Shown here: in pieces, positions 5,697 to 6,350 of the stretch
How positions within the stretch are numbered: the stretch's first letter is position 1
Layout of the letters: each line of letters opens with the position of its first letter
Assembly: GCA_024635735.1 (NCBI GenBank)
Contig: JAGXII010000046.1
Span: 1-6,350, forward strand
DNA: 6,350 nucleotides
Reading direction: 5' to 3'
From: Christiangramia sp.
Lineage (GTDB): Bacteria; Bacteroidota; Bacteroidia; Flavobacteriales; Flavobacteriaceae
Position numbers and translations under genes: made by a program
The notes under the pieces: model-generated
Told to the model about the DNA's origin: nothing
Databases searched by the model: none
Seen by the model: the letters and a program-made list of their open reading frames with translations, nothing else

Positions 5697-6086
5697 ATGA
5701 AAAAGTTATTTGGAATACTATTTACGGCCCTGATACTTTTTTCCTGTAATGATGAAGACAGGAAGGATATGATGTCTCAGCCGGAAGTTAAACAGGAGCA
5801 GGACAGTATACAGGTTCTTACCGGTGATTTTGTGTTTGGAAAGAATGCAGCGGTAATTAGAGGTGAGGACTTTGTTTATGGTGTAACCATAGATTCTATG
5901 TCACAGGTACTTGCTGAAAAAGTAGCTCCGCTGAAATCTGATGATTTCGAAATGATTCCGGTGACAATAAAAGCAAAAATCCTGCAAAATCCTGAACAGG
6001 AAGGCTGGCAGGAAGTAGTAGAAGTTAGAGAAATAATGGAAATTCCGGAAGCTAAAGAGCTTTCAGATACGATTAACGAAGAATAA
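5697..6086 (+). CDS. Small lipoprotein inside the suf operon; function unknown
   Basis: The 129-residue product starts with a classic lipoprotein signal: MKK, a hydrophobic stretch (LFGILFTALILF) and lipobox LFSC with Cys17. After the Cys comes NDED, an acidic run like the lipoprotein export signal that sends Bacteroidota lipoproteins to the cell surface; surface location is inference. The mature part (about 112 residues) holds LTGDFVFGKNAAVIRGEDF and FVYGVTIDS, then alternating strands (PVTIKAKILQNP, WQEVVEVREIMEI), suggesting a small beta-rich domain. I do not recognise the family. The ATG at 5697 is preferred over an in-frame ATG at 5622 because the latter lies inside sufB and would put the signal peptide in the middle. 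The 19- and 39-base gaps to sufB and sufC suggest cotranscription. A role in iron or redox sensing is possible but unsupported by the sequence. Confidence 0.82.
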   Translation: MKKLFGILFTALILFSCNDEDRKDMMSQPEVKQEQDSIQVLTGDFVFGKNAAVIRGEDFVYGVTIDSMSQVLAEKVAPLKSDDFEMIPVTIKAKILQNPEQEGWQEVVEVREIMEIPEAKELSDTINEE

Positions 6087-6096
6087 AAGAATAATA

Positions 6097-6110
6097 ACTG
6101 CTTAGGCAGT
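6097..6110 (+). other. Small hairpin between lipoprotein gene and sufC
   Basis: ACTGC (6097-6101) and GCAGT (6106-6110) form a perfect five-pair stem with a TTAG loop. No T tract follows, so it is not an intrinsic terminator. It could be an mRNA processing or stability element, or chance; its end is 15 bases before the sufC ATG. Confidence 0.3.
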
Positions 6111-6125
6111 CCAGAATTGATAGAC

Positions 6126-6350
6126 ATGTTAAAAATAAAGAATTTACACGCAAATATTGAAGGTAAAGAAATTCTGAAAGGGATAGATCTTGAAATTAAT
6201 CCAGGAGAGGTTCACGCGATCATGGGACCTAACGGATCGGGTAAAAGCACCCTTTCTTCAGTAATTGCAGGAAGAGAAGAATATGAAATGACCGAAGGGG
6301 AGATGATCTTTGAAGGAGATGATCTTCGTGAGATGGATCCTGAAGAAAGA
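6126..6350 (+). CDS. sufC: Fe-S assembly ATPase SufC, 3'-truncated by window end
   Basis: SufC is the ABC-type ATPase of the SufBC2D scaffold; ATP binding drives the shape change needed for cluster assembly. Only 75 of the usual roughly 250 residues are in the window, and the frame is open to the last base. The N-terminus is typical (MLKIKNLHANIEGKEILKGI), followed by the Walker A motif GPNGSGKST (34-42) and the family-specific LSSVIAGREEYEMTEGE (43-59). Signature, Walker B and H-loop motifs would lie beyond 6350. Starting directly after sufB and the lipoprotein gene on the same strand, it confirms the suf operon; sufD and sufS would be expected downstream. Confidence 0.95.
   Translation, partial: MLKIKNLHANIEGKEILKGIDLEINPGEVHAIMGPNGSGKSTLSSVIAGREEYEMTEGEMIFEGDDLREMDPEER

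Noticed and set aside
5876..6127. Minus-strand open frame of 83 codons
   Set aside because: It is antisense to the lipoprotein gene, which has a convincing signal peptide and operon position; this frame has neither.

Overview
The window looks like a chromosomal stretch from a member of the Bacteroidota, most likely a marine-type flavobacterium (Flavobacteriaceae). The grounds are the protein sequences of PepP, ThiL and SufB, near-absent Shine-Dalgarno sites, AT-rich spacers, and promoter -7 boxes of the TAnnTTTG type upstream of thiL and sufA. This is a judgement from sequence memory, not a search. The first 26 bases are not biological: they are the end of an Illumina Nextera adapter, so the window starts at the edge of an assembled contig.

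Layout. (1) 28-999, plus strand: a 5'-truncated Xaa-Pro aminopeptidase (pepP) with all five metal ligands, closed by a strong intrinsic terminator at 1038-1085. (2) 1091-1867, plus: an alpha/beta hydrolase with an intact Ser-Asp-His triad that starts only a few bases after that terminator; a 17-bp direct repeat covers its stop codon. (3) 1940-2191, plus: a small Cys/His protein, possibly zinc-binding. It converges on (4) thiL, 2188-3243, minus; their stop codons share a palindromic CTAG. (5) From about 3428 to the window end, plus: a suf iron-sulfur assembly operon, in the order sufA, an IVP/S23-type four-helix-bundle gene, sufB, a small lipoprotein gene, sufC (cut by the window end).

How it works together. 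SufA, SufB and SufC are parts of one Fe-S cluster assembly pathway, and the close spacing suggests one transcript. Two genes in the operon are not Suf components. The four-helix-bundle gene is visibly more AT-rich than sufB and lies between imperfect inverted repeats of about 35 bp that fill both spacers. Each repeat is built from AAAGT units at a 7-9 bp step. This resembles the intervening sequences that carry the same protein family inside 23S rRNA genes, here placed between protein genes. It is the most interesting structure in the window. The lipoprotein gene between sufB and sufC has a lipobox and an acidic stretch after the cysteine, as in surface-exposed Bacteroidota lipoproteins, which is unexpected in a cytoplasmic pathway.

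No tRNA, rRNA, CRISPR array, transposase or defence system was seen. No gap between genes exceeds 300 bases; the largest is 3244-3465, which holds two divergent promoters.
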